The notes under the pieces were generated by a model. The model was given only the letters and a program-made list of their open reading frames with translations. It did no database searches and was not told where the DNA came from. The translations under genes were made by a program, and so were the position numbers. From NCBI GenBank assembly GCA_035634055.1, contig DASQDR010000078.1:1-48998 (forward strand): a DNA stretch of 48,998 nucleotides, in the 5' to 3' direction. This document shows, piece by piece, positions 33,761 to 42,255 of this stretch (the first letter of the stretch is position 1; every line of letters starts with the position of its first letter). This DNA is from JAICTV01 sp035634055 (GTDB taxonomy: Bacteria; Planctomycetota; Phycisphaerae; Tepidisphaerales; Tepidisphaeraceae).

Positions 33761-35683
33761 ATGCCCCACCGCCTTCACTGCCTCCCACCCCCGCGCCCAC
33801 GCCTGCGGCCGCGCCCTTCCGCCCGCTGCGAAGCCGCGGGCAAGCTCGCGCTGATCCTGTGCATGGCCGCGAGCCTCGCCGGCGGCTGCCGAACCGGGGG
33901 CGGTGGAGACGGCGGCGCCACGACAAGAGCGGCGATGGCGGACCCGGGGACGGCGGACGCGGGGACGGCGGACGCAGGGTCGGTCGCGGGAACGGGCGTG
34001 GCCGGGCAACGGGTCACCGGTCGCGCCATCGACGTGCGGCACGGGGCGGTGGTGTCGGTCTCGGCGGCGGCGTCGGAGGCGGGACGCGACGTCCTGATGC
34101 GCGGCGGCAACGCCGTCGACGCGGCGGTGGCGACCGCGTTCGCGCTCGCCGTCACCTTCCCCGAGGCGGGCAACATCGGCGGCGGCGGGTTCATGCTGGT
34201 CCGCCCGGCCGACGGGAAGGAGGCGGTGATGATCGACTACCGCGAGACCGCCCCCGCCGCCGCGGCCGCCGACATGTTCGCCCGCGCGCGCGCTGACGCG
34301 GGAGGCGGACCGTCGCAGCACCTGCTGGTGGGCGTGCCCGGGACGGTGCGCGGGTTGGCGCTGGCGCACGAGAAGTTCGGCAAGCGGCCGTGGCGGGAAC
34401 TCGTCGAGCCGGCCATTGCCCTGGCGGAGAGCGGCTTCGTTCTCAACCAGGATTCAGCCGATTCGCTGAACGAGGCGCTCGCCCGGCCCGGCGCGGAAGC
34501 CGACGAGATGCGACGCGTGCTGGGAAAGCCCATGGCCGGCAGCGCGGGCGGCACGGGCGCGGGCGATAAGTGGGCGGCGGGCGATCGGCTCGTTCAGCCG
34601 GAGCTCGCGGCGACGCTGCGCCAGATCGCAGAGGGCGGGCCAAGCGCGTTCTACGACGGGCCGGTCGCGCAGGCGATCGTCGAGACGGTCAGGGGTGGCG
34701 GCGGGATCATCACCGCGTCCGATCTCCGGCAATACCAGGCCAAGGTGCGCGAGCCGGTGCGCGGGACGTTTCGCGGGTACGACATCATCGCCCCGCCGCC
34801 CCCGACGTCGGGCGGGATCACGCTGGTGCAGATGCTCAACACGCTCGAGCCACTGGGCCTGCGCGAGCGCGGGCGGTGGTCGCCCGAGACGCTGCACCTC
34901 GTCATCGAGATTATGCGCCGCGCGTACCTTGACCGCGCGCGGCACCTGGGCGATCCGGACTTTGTCCCGATCCCGCCGCACCTGACGACGAAGCAGCACG
35001 CCACGAAGGTGGCCGCCGGCATCGATCCGAAGCGCGCGACGCGGAGCGACGCGCTGGCGCCCGACCTGCTGGGCGCGGGGCGCGATAACGAGTCGCCGCA
35101 GACCACGCACTTCAGCGTCTACGACGCCAGCGGCATGGCCGTCTCCAACACCTACACGATCGAGCAGCGCTACGGCGGGCGGGTGATGGTGCGCGGCATG
35201 GGGTTCCTGCTGAACAACGAGATGGGCGACTTCAACCCGCGGCCGGGCAGGACCGACCGCCTCGGGCGGATCGGCACGCCGCCGAACGACGCCGCGCCGG
35301 GGAAGCGCATGCTCAGCTCGATGACGCCGCTGATCGTCGCGCGCGACGGGCGGGTGGTGATGGTCACCGGCAGCCCGGGTGGGCGGACGATCATCAACAC
35401 CGTGCTGTGGGTCCTGCTCAACCGCCTGGAGTTCGAGATGTCCCCGCGCGAATCGATCGACGCCCCGCGCTTCTCCCAGACCTGGATGCCCGACGTGGTG
35501 ACGGCCGAGCGCGCCCTGCTGGCGGATCACGCCCGGCCGGTGGAGGCGCTACGGCAGATGGGCCACACGATCGTCCCGTCGCCGACGCCGCAGGGCGACG
35601 CGCACACGCTGTTCATCGACCCCGACGGCACCATCCACGCCGTCGCCGACGACCGCCGCGACGGCTCGGCGGCGGGGTATTAA
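33761..35683 (+). CDS. ggt: Gamma-glutamyltransferase, lipoprotein
   Basis: This is a 640-aa N-terminal-nucleophile hydrolase that cuts gamma-glutamyl bonds such as in glutathione. A Pro/Arg-rich start is followed by a hydrophobic segment and a lipobox LAGGC, so it is probably exported and anchored. The large-subunit part has GGNAVDAAVATAFALAVTFPEAGNIGGGGFMLV and VPGTVRGL. Self-processing before the catalytic Thr is expected in NESPQTTHFSVYD (about 448), followed by SNTYTIEQRYG, GFLLNNEMGDF, LSSMTPLIV and GSPGGRTIINTV. AAAGGA lies 5 bp before the ATG. Confidence 0.94.
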   Translation: MPHRLHCLPPPRPRLRPRPSARCEAAGKLALILCMAASLAGGCRTGGGGDGGATTRAAMADPGTADAGTADAGSVAGTGVAGQRVTGRAIDVRHGAVVSVSAAASEAGRDVLMRGGNAVDAAVATAFALAVTFPEAGNIGGGGFMLVRPADGKEAVMIDYRETAPAAAAADMFARARADAGGGPSQHLLVGVPGTVRGLALAHEKFGKRPWRELVEPAIALAESGFVLNQDSADSLNEALARPGAEADEMRRVLGKPMAGSAGGTGAGDKWAAGDRLVQPELAATLRQIAEGGPSAFYDGPVAQAIVETVRGGGGIITASDLRQYQAKVREPVRGTFRGYDIIAPPPPTSGGITLVQMLNTLEPLGLRERGRWSPETLHLVIEIMRRAYLDRARHLGDPDFVPIPPHLTTKQHATKVAAGIDPKRATRSDALAPDLLGAGRDNESPQTTHFSVYDASGMAVSNTYTIEQRYGGRVMVRGMGFLLNNEMGDFNPRPGRTDRLGRIGTPPNDAAPGKRMLSSMTPLIVARDGRVVMVTGSPGGRTIINTVLWVLLNRLEFEMSPRESIDAPRFSQTWMPDVVTAERALLADHARPVEALRQMGHTIVPSPTPQGDAHTLFIDPDGTIHAVADDRRDGSAAGY

Positions 35684-35724
35684 GCACCGATGGGCACCGA
35701 TGAAGAATGAGAACACGCAATGTT

Positions 35725-35823
35725 CACGAATGAGCACGAATAAGAATGAGAGAGAGCGGGAGAAAGACAGAAAAGAGAGCCAAATCGCTCTTCTTGATCG
35801 GTGTGGATTCGTGTCCGTTCGTG
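35725..35823. repeat. Second CACGAATG-type inverted repeat
   Basis: CACGAATGAGCACGAAT (35725-35741) pairs with ATTCGTGTCCGTTCGTG (35807-35823) with three differences. It is a diverged member of the family at 21475-21567 and lies between convergent genes. The purine-rich 65 bases between the arms carry GAGAGAGAGCGGGAG. Confidence 0.75.
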
Positions 35824-35836
35824 GCTTTCCGCTGCA

Positions 35837-37384
35837 TTACCTCGCCGCCGCGACTGACGATGTCGTGGGCGTGGGGGGCGGCGCGGGGATGATCTTGGGC
35901 CAGGCGGCCAGGACGCGGACGGCGTTGTCCTGCATGTCTTCGTAGGGCTTCTCGCTGCCGCGGAAGCCGTTGTAGATGATGCTGAAGGCGAGCCAGTCGC
36001 CGGCGTCGGTCTTGACGTAGCCGCTGAGCGAGCGCACGCCGCCGATGTAGCCGGTCTTGGCGCGGACGCGGCCCTTGAGGTCGGGCAGGCGGCGGCTGAT
36101 CGTGCCGTCCTGGTAGGCGATCGACAGGCTGTCGAACCACGCCCGCTTCTGCGGGTGCGACCACATCGTCGCCAGCAGCTCGCTGATCACGCGCGCCGTC
36201 ACGCGGTTCTCGCGGCTCAGGCCCGAGCCGTCGGCGCAGACGTAGCCAGTGGTGTCGATTCCGTTACGGTGCAGGAACGCGAGCGTCGCCTCGCTGCCGG
36301 CGGGCCAGCTTCCGGGCTCGTCCTTCCCCTGCTTCTGCCGATACGCGCGGCCAAGGAGCTTGCAGTAGGCCTCGGCGAAGTTGTTCTGGCTCTGCTTGTT
36401 CACCCGCCCGAGCCCGTCCGACAGCTTGGTCTCGTGCACCGCCAGGATCTTCCCCCCGGGCGGCTCGAGTTGCCCCCCGAGCGGCCGGTCGGCGCGGCGC
36501 GTTTCGCCGGCGACGGTGATCCCCTTGCTCGCCAGGTGCGTGCGCAGCGCGTCGGCGAAGAACGCGCCGGGATCGACGACCGCCTCGCTCTTGATCTTCA
36601 CCGGCTTGGTCGTCGCGCCCCTGATGGTGAAGACGTTGGCCGCCATCTCGCGCGTGACGTCGGGCGGTTCGCCTTGGCCGGTCTTGCAGTCGTTGATGAT
36701 CTGCACGCCCTTCGTCGGCGGGACGACGGTGTAGTCGACGGGCTCGCCCTCCTTGGTCGGCCTGACGCTCACGTCGATGCAGTTGTTGTTGAAGTTCAGC
36801 CCGGAGACGGGTGCGGCGTACCAGTCGGTGATGTAGCCGCGGCTCCAGGTCGGGTGCGTGCGCTGATCGTCGAGGGCGCGGTCGTAGTAGTAAAGGTGTC
36901 CGCCGAAGTGCGTGACGCCGCGCGACGCCAGGGCCTCGGCCCAGCGGTCCAGGACGGACATGGTCGTGTCGCCGACGGCCTTGGCAAGGGTGTTGTCGCC
37001 CAGGCCGGGATCGCCGGTGCCGATGACCCAGAGGTCGTCGCCGTCGCGCGCGAGGTAGGTCTTGAAGGCGTGGTCGGGGCCGAAGAAGTCGAGCACGGCG
37101 GCGGAGACGGCGAGCTTGCCGTTGCTGGCGGGCATCACCGGCTTGTCGGCATCCACGGCGTACAGCTCGCGGCCGGTCTTCAGCTCGACCACGCGGGCGA
37201 CGAAGTACCCCGGCGCGGTCTGCCCGCGCTTGAGGGTGCGGTCGAGGACGGAGCCAAGCTCGGCGTCCGTGCCCGGCCCCGACGCCTGCGCCCGCTGCGG
37301 GGCGTTCGCCGACGAGCAGCCGGACAGGATCGCCAGCGCGAAAAGGACGGCCGCAACTCCGGCCGGCGAGCGGGATGAGGTCAT
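35837..37384 (-). CDS. dacB: D-alanyl-D-alanine carboxypeptidase/endopeptidase, S13 (DacB/PBP4), lipoprotein
   Basis: This 515-aa penicillin-binding protein trims or cleaves peptidoglycan stem peptides. The N-terminus has lipobox ILSGC. The active-site motifs are SNGK (in MPASNGKLAVSAAVLDFFGP, about 89), SQN (in RVNKQSQNNFAEAYCKLLG) and KTG (in RVRAKTGYIGGVRSLSGY, about 443). GTGDPGLG and DDQRTHPTW are also typical of S13. GGGAG lies 9 bp before the ATG. It is divergent from the module B genes and closes the cell-wall region. Confidence 0.94.
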   Translation of the reverse strand: MTSSRSPAGVAAVLFALAILSGCSSANAPQRAQASGPGTDAELGSVLDRTLKRGQTAPGYFVARVVELKTGRELYAVDADKPVMPASNGKLAVSAAVLDFFGPDHAFKTYLARDGDDLWVIGTGDPGLGDNTLAKAVGDTTMSVLDRWAEALASRGVTHFGGHLYYYDRALDDQRTHPTWSRGYITDWYAAPVSGLNFNNNCIDVSVRPTKEGEPVDYTVVPPTKGVQIINDCKTGQGEPPDVTREMAANVFTIRGATTKPVKIKSEAVVDPGAFFADALRTHLASKGITVAGETRRADRPLGGQLEPPGGKILAVHETKLSDGLGRVNKQSQNNFAEAYCKLLGRAYRQKQGKDEPGSWPAGSEATLAFLHRNGIDTTGYVCADGSGLSRENRVTARVISELLATMWSHPQKRAWFDSLSIAYQDGTISRRLPDLKGRVRAKTGYIGGVRSLSGYVKTDAGDWLAFSIIYNGFRGSEKPYEDMQDNAVRVLAAWPKIIPAPPPTPTTSSVAAAR

Positions 37385-37481
37385 TGGCGCAACTCCCCGA
37401 AACTTCCAGGATGGGCCCGCTCCAACAGCGGGCGGGGCTAAGGTACGGGGGCGGGCCTGTCGGAGCAAAGGGACGGGTAAG

Positions 37482-37533
37482 CCGTGGCGGCAATGCAAGT
37501 TGCGCCGCGGCGCCGGGCGGTGCGTCGCCACGG
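37482..37533. promoter_or_regulatory. Branched stem-loop in the dacB / module B divergent region
   Basis: CCGTGGCG (37482-37489) pairs with CGCCACGG (37526-37533). Inside are a small GCAA-TGCAAG-TTGC hairpin and the palindrome GCGCCGCGGCGC. It could be a leader structure of dacB or a protein-binding site. Confidence 0.4.
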
Positions 37534-37563
37534 AATTAGTTGAAGTGAATGCGTCGATAACGT

Positions 37564-37592
37564 TTGACCGGGCCGCAGTTTCGGGCTACTTT
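37564..37592 (+). promoter_or_regulatory. Candidate promoter of exopolysaccharide module B
   Basis: TTGACC (37564-37569) and TACTTT (37587-37592) are 17 bp apart. The -35 box is good; the -10 box is weak. A start near 37599 would leave a short 14-nt leader. Confidence 0.3.
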
Positions 37593-37612
37593 TAACGCCG
37601 AGGGCAAAGTCT

Positions 37613-37927
37613 ATGAAGTACTCGTTCGCCGCTTGCGTCGCATCTCTGGTCCTGGTGGTCGCGCTGATCGCGTCTCCCGTCCGCGCCGCCGGCGCGGCGC
37701 CGGAGCTTGCCGGCAGCGCCGCCAGGTCGAGCGTCACCCGCCTGGCCGCCGCGCCGACGACCGGCCCGGCCACCTCGCCTTCGGGCAAGGATGACGTGCA
37801 GGCCTCGAAGGACAAGCCCAAGCGCAGCAAGAAGAACCCGCAGGACGGCAAGGACGAGACCCCCGACGACGGCAACGCCGGCGGTGGGAACGACGACAAG
37901 ACTACCGGCAACAACAACAAGAAGTAA
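37613..37927 (+). CDS. Small secreted Lys/Asp-rich protein, module B
   Basis: This 104-aa protein of no recognised family has a classical signal peptide (MKYSFAACVASLVLVVALIA, likely cut after VRAA). The mature part is hydrophilic and low-complexity, with Lys, Asp and Gly (SGKDDVQASKDKPKRSKKNP, DDGNAGGGNDDKTTGNNNKK). A short GAGGG lies 9 bp before the ATG. It is the first gene of module B and lies 57 bp before the Wzz gene, the same place as the Lys-rich protein in module A. The two share a plan (signal peptide, charged Lys-rich tail) more than alignable residues. Confidence 0.7.
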   Translation: MKYSFAACVASLVLVVALIASPVRAAGAAPELAGSAARSSVTRLAAAPTTGPATSPSGKDDVQASKDKPKRSKKNPQDGKDETPDDGNAGGGNDDKTTGNNNKK

Positions 37928-37984
37928 GCTGCCGGCACCCGCGCCGCCGCCGCCGCGCGGCGGGCATCACCCACGCATGAACCG

Positions 37985-39355
37985 ATGATGGATGGACTGC
38001 CATCCGCCGCCGCCGCCGACCCATTTGAAGCGGCGGGCGGGCGCGCCGCGCTCCGGCGCAGCGGGGGCGACGGGATCGTCGCGCGCCTTGCTCGCCGGTG
38101 GTGGGCCGTCGCGGTGATGACCGTGCTGGGGCTGGGCGCGGGCTTCATCTATCTGGCGGCGGTGCAGCCGACGTACGTCGCCACCGCCATCCTCCTCGCC
38201 GAGCGCAACCGCCCCGCCACCGCCAACGACGCCCCCGCCGGCGAGTTCCTCGCCGCGCAGCACGCGCTGATCCAGTCCCCGCGCGTGATCGACTCGGTGG
38301 GAAGCGACTTCGCCGCCCAAGCGCGGGCCGGGCTGCGCGTTCGCAGCGACCGCGGCGAGGGGACGATCACGCTGACGATGGAGTGCCCGCCGCAGTCCCG
38401 CGAGCGCGCGAAGCTGGCGTTGAACCAGTTGGCCGACGCGTATCTCCGCGCGTTCGCCGAGCAGTCCAGCTCATCGGCCGGGCTGGGAGAGCTGTCGTCG
38501 CGGCGCGACGGGTTGGCGGCGGAGCGGGCGACGCGGGAGAAGGCGCTGCTGGCGCACCGCGCCGAGACCGCCAGCGACACCGGCGCCGGGCGGGCGGCGG
38601 CGCAGCAACAGCAGCAGCTTCGGCAGGCGCTGGCCGACGCCGAGCGCCGCGCCGCCAAGGCCGCCGCCGACATCGCCGCCGTTGACGCGCTGAAGGAGAA
38701 GCCCGAGGAGCTCGGGCAGGTGATGGAAGCGGCGCGCTCGACCGGCGTGTTCGCCGCGCTCGACCAGCAGCGCGCCAAGGCGAAGGAAGACCTGGACGCG
38801 CTGGAGCCGCAGCACGCGCGGCAGCGGCAGACGCTGCTGGCGCAGCACCCGGCGCTGCTGGCGACCGAGGCGAAGATGCGACAGCTCCGCCTGCGCATCG
38901 TCGACATCGACAACCAGTACGCGACGGTCTACCGCGCCGAGCTGGAGAAGCAGCGCGCCGCCGCCGCCAAGACCGTGCAGGAGGTGCAGGCGCTGCTGGG
39001 CGCGCCCGCGCAACAGGCGAGCGACCCGGCCGCCGCCGCGGCGCGGGCGGCGGAGCTGGAGGCGGCGCTGAAGGGGGCGGACGAGGCGCTCGCCGCCGCC
39101 GACCGCAAGCTGCGCGACGCCGTCGCCGGCGGCGACGATCAGAGCGTGACGATGAAGCTGGTGCAGCCGGCGATGGTCCCGTCGCGGCCCGCCCGCCCCG
39201 ACCGTTCGCAGGTGTTGCTGACGGCCGGCTCGGTCGCCCTGCTGCTGGGTCTCGCGCTGGCCGCGCTCGTGCCATCGCGCGGCACCGACGGCGCGGCCAC
39301 GGCTGTCCGCGACTACGCCACCGACTCTGCCTCCGCCGACTCTGCGCGGATCTGA
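37985..39355 (+). CDS. Wzz-type polysaccharide co-polymerase without kinase domain, module B
   Basis: This 456-aa inner-membrane protein probably controls chain length. A first membrane helix (WWAVAVMTVLGLGAGFIYLAA, about 39-59) is followed by QPTYVATAILLAERN, typical of the Wzz N-domain. A long coiled-coil periplasmic part rich in Ala, Gln, Arg and Glu spans about 165-380. The Pro-rich PAMVPSRPARPDRSQ then leads to the second helix (about 415-435). There is no kinase after it, unlike the module A protein, so a separate kinase may serve it or none. Its stop is 3 bp before the start of the polymerase gene, which suggests translational coupling. Confidence 0.82.
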   Translation: MMDGLPSAAAADPFEAAGGRAALRRSGGDGIVARLARRWWAVAVMTVLGLGAGFIYLAAVQPTYVATAILLAERNRPATANDAPAGEFLAAQHALIQSPRVIDSVGSDFAAQARAGLRVRSDRGEGTITLTMECPPQSRERAKLALNQLADAYLRAFAEQSSSSAGLGELSSRRDGLAAERATREKALLAHRAETASDTGAGRAAAQQQQQLRQALADAERRAAKAAADIAAVDALKEKPEELGQVMEAARSTGVFAALDQQRAKAKEDLDALEPQHARQRQTLLAQHPALLATEAKMRQLRLRIVDIDNQYATVYRAELEKQRAAAAKTVQEVQALLGAPAQQASDPAAAAARAAELEAALKGADEALAAADRKLRDAVAGGDDQSVTMKLVQPAMVPSRPARPDRSQVLLTAGSVALLLGLALAALVPSRGTDGAATAVRDYATDSASADSARI

Positions 39356-39358
39356 CCG

Positions 39359-41971
39359 ATGTCGTTCTACCCGCCGCCGCCGAGGAGCATTCGCGTCGCG
39401 TCGCGCGTCGTCGATCCGACGGCCACGCCCGCCGGCAGCGGCCCCAACTCCGCTCCGCCGGCGGCTCCGCCCGCGCCGCCCCCGGCCTCGCCATCGTCGC
39501 TAGCGAGCCTCTCCCAACCGCCGCTCGTCCGGCGGATCGACCTCCTGATCGAGATCCTCCTCGGCGCCCTGCTCGCGTTCCTGCCGGCGGCGTTCGGCGC
39601 GGTGGACCCGTGGAGCGAGATGGTCGCGATGGCGCTCGGAGGCGGCATCGCGGTGCTGCTGGCCGCCCGCGCCGTCGCGTCGCGCGTGCGCTGGCGCTGG
39701 CCGCTCGACGTGTGGCTGCCGATCGCGGCGTTCGTGGCGCTGGCAGCGCTGCAACTGGCGCCGCTGCCGGCGGGGCTGGTGGCGGCGGTGTCGCCGGGGA
39801 CGGCGGAGGTGAAGCGAAGCCTGCTGGAGGACCTTCCCGACGCCCCCGCCGCGCTGGCGCGCATGACGCTGAGCTTCTACCCGCTGGCCACGCGGCACGA
39901 CCTGCGGCTGGTGCTGCTGGCGGCGACGGCGTTCGCGGCCGTCGTCACCGTCTGCCACGACCCGCGCCGCCTGCGCCGGCTGCTGGTGGTCATCACCGTC
40001 ATCGCCGCCGCCTTCGCCGCGCTCGCGCTGGCGCAGGACGCGACGGGCACGACGGAGATCTACTGGACCTTCGACAGCGGCCAACCCGCGCGCAACGGGA
40101 CGTTCGGCAACCACAGTCACTACGCGCAGCACATGAACCTCTCCGTCGGCTGCGCGCTGGCGCTGCTGCTGGCGCACCTCGCGTCGCCGGCCGCCGCCGA
40201 CGCCGCCACGGCCCATCGAGCCGCTGCCGGACCAGCCAGCGCCGCGCGCGCCCGCGCGCCGTCGCCGCTGCGGCGGCACGCGGTGACGGCGGCGACCGCC
40301 TTGGTGATCGTGGTCGGGCTGGCGACCCTCTCCCTCTCGTTGTCGCGCGGCGGCATCCTGGCGATGCTGACTGCGGGGGCGTTCACGCTCGTCGTGCTCC
40401 TGTCGGTGCGCAGCCTGCGCTGGACCGGCGGCGTGGTGGCGGGCCTGGCGCTGGCGGCGCTGGCGTGCGTCGCCTACTTCGGATTCGACGTCGTCTACGA
40501 CCGGATGGTCCTCCGCGGCGCGCTCGGCGGGCGCGCGCACATGATCCGCGACACGTTGGCGATGGTCCGCCAGTTCCCCCTCGCCGGCACGGGGCTGGGA
40601 ACCTTCGAGTGGGTCTATCCCGGCTACGACACCACCGGCGTCTATTCCACCGCCACGCACCTCGAGAACGAGTACGTCCAGGTGCTGGCCGAGACCGGCG
40701 TCGTCGGGCTGGCGGCGGTGATCGCCTTCCTGGCGGCGGTGTGGCGGCGGTGGCTGCGCGCGGTGCGCAGCGCCGATCCGGCCGCGGCGCTGGCGGCCGT
40801 GGGGCTGTCGTACGGATTGCTGGCGGTGATGATCCAGAGCCTGGCGGACTTCGGCCAGCACGTCCCCGCCAACGCCGTGCTGTCGGCCGTGGTCTGCGGA
40901 CTGCTCGTGACCCTCGGCGGCCCTCGCGGGGAGGGCCGGGCGATCGGCGCGACCAGGCGCGCCATGCGCGCGATCGCCGCCGTCGCGGCTTGCGGCCTCG
41001 CGGCGTGGACGGTCGTCGACGCCGAGCGCGCCCGCCGCGCCGACCACGAGTGGACCGCCGCCCAGCGCATCGTCGCCCGCCTCGATCGCGACGGCTGGCC
41101 CGCCAGCGAGGGCGGGCGCTTCGACCGCCTGCGCGTGCGCGCCTCCGCCGCCGTGGCGCACGCCCCGCAGAGCGCGTACTACGGCTACTGGTCGGCCGTC
41201 TACCGCTGGCGGATCGCGCGCAACCTTTACGAGCGCGGCGATCCGATGCTGCTGGCGGCCGCGCGCGACGCCGTGGCGGAGCTGAACCGCGCCCGCGCGC
41301 TCTGCCCCACCTTCGGGCCGATCTACTCGGTGCTCGGGCAGATCGAGCAGTCATACCTCGATTCGCCCGACGGGGCGGCGCACCTGGAGGCGGCGTGGCG
41401 GCTGGAGCCGAACGACCCGCTGATCTGCTTCGTCGCCGGCAAGAGCGACGCGCGGCGCGCGAAGTGGTCCGCCGCCGCCGTCAAGTTCCGCCGCGCCACC
41501 GACCTCGATCAGGAGTACCAGCCGCGCGTGGTGGAGTTTTACGTCAACGAAGCGCGGCGCCCCGAGGAGGCGATGGCCTGGGCGGAAGGGAGCTGGTCGC
41601 GGCTGATCTTCCTGGGCAAGACGCTATGGGATGACCCGCGGCACGCCACGCTCGCCCGGCAGGCGATGAAGCGCGGCTGCGACTTGCTGGAACAGCAGGC
41701 GCGCACGGCGGGCATCAACCCCTTCGAGCAGGGGCTGCTGGCGGGGCACCGCTTTCAACTCGGGGAGTTCGACGCCGCCGCGCGCGATTACGCCGTTGCC
41801 GCGCAGCGCGAACCGGCCAACATCTACCTCCGGCTGGCGCAGATCGACGCGCTGGAGGCCGGCGGGCGAATCGACGAAGCGCTGGCCGAGGCGCGCGCGA
41901 CGCTCCGCCTGAACCCCACGTCGAGCGACGCGAAATGGCGCGTCGAGAAGCTCACCCGCGCGCAGAAGTAG
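39359..41971 (+). CDS. O-antigen ligase/polymerase (Wzy/WaaL-like) with TPR-like C-terminus, module B
   Basis: This 870-aa protein is a paralogue of the one at 100-2610. It opens with a Pro/Ala-rich cytoplasmic tail, then many membrane helices from LLIEILLGALLAFLPAAFG. Shared signatures are NHSHYAQHMNLSVGCALALL, FPLAGTGLGTFEWVYPGYD, THLENEYVQVLAETG, DFGQHVPANA and ALCPTFGPIYSVLGQIEQ. The C-terminal 330 residues form helical TPR-like repeats (RIDEALAEARATLRLNPTSSDAKW at the end). It is translationally coupled to the Wzz gene. A role in exopolysaccharide assembly is well supported; polymerase and ligase cannot be told apart. Confidence 0.86.
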   Translation: MSFYPPPPRSIRVASRVVDPTATPAGSGPNSAPPAAPPAPPPASPSSLASLSQPPLVRRIDLLIEILLGALLAFLPAAFGAVDPWSEMVAMALGGGIAVLLAARAVASRVRWRWPLDVWLPIAAFVALAALQLAPLPAGLVAAVSPGTAEVKRSLLEDLPDAPAALARMTLSFYPLATRHDLRLVLLAATAFAAVVTVCHDPRRLRRLLVVITVIAAAFAALALAQDATGTTEIYWTFDSGQPARNGTFGNHSHYAQHMNLSVGCALALLLAHLASPAAADAATAHRAAAGPASAARARAPSPLRRHAVTAATALVIVVGLATLSLSLSRGGILAMLTAGAFTLVVLLSVRSLRWTGGVVAGLALAALACVAYFGFDVVYDRMVLRGALGGRAHMIRDTLAMVRQFPLAGTGLGTFEWVYPGYDTTGVYSTATHLENEYVQVLAETGVVGLAAVIAFLAAVWRRWLRAVRSADPAAALAAVGLSYGLLAVMIQSLADFGQHVPANAVLSAVVCGLLVTLGGPRGEGRAIGATRRAMRAIAAVAACGLAAWTVVDAERARRADHEWTAAQRIVARLDRDGWPASEGGRFDRLRVRASAAVAHAPQSAYYGYWSAVYRWRIARNLYERGDPMLLAAARDAVAELNRARALCPTFGPIYSVLGQIEQSYLDSPDGAAHLEAAWRLEPNDPLICFVAGKSDARRAKWSAAAVKFRRATDLDQEYQPRVVEFYVNEARRPEEAMAWAEGSWSRLIFLGKTLWDDPRHATLARQAMKRGCDLLEQQARTAGINPFEQGLLAGHRFQLGEFDAAARDYAVAAQREPANIYLRLAQIDALEAGGRIDEALAEARATLRLNPTSSDAKWRVEKLTRAQK

Positions 41972-42255
41972 CCGGCCCGCGCGCGCTCGGCGCCGCCGCA
42001 ATGGCTGAGCCCGGTGACGCGGCGGCCGAAATGTCGCGGCATCGTGGCATCCTCTTACATTGTCACACATGAAGCGGCCGAGGCCGCGCCCGCGCATTGG
42101 TGGGCGTATTGCAGCGATGCACGTGAGGTTTGTGCGAAGCAGCGTCGGCCGACGGAGTCTCGGCGCGAGGTTTGCGGCTCTGCGCGTTCACACGGGACGC
42201 GGCGACGGAGCCAGCGTCTCAACGCATTTCAGGGTTCACGGAGAAAGGCATCATC

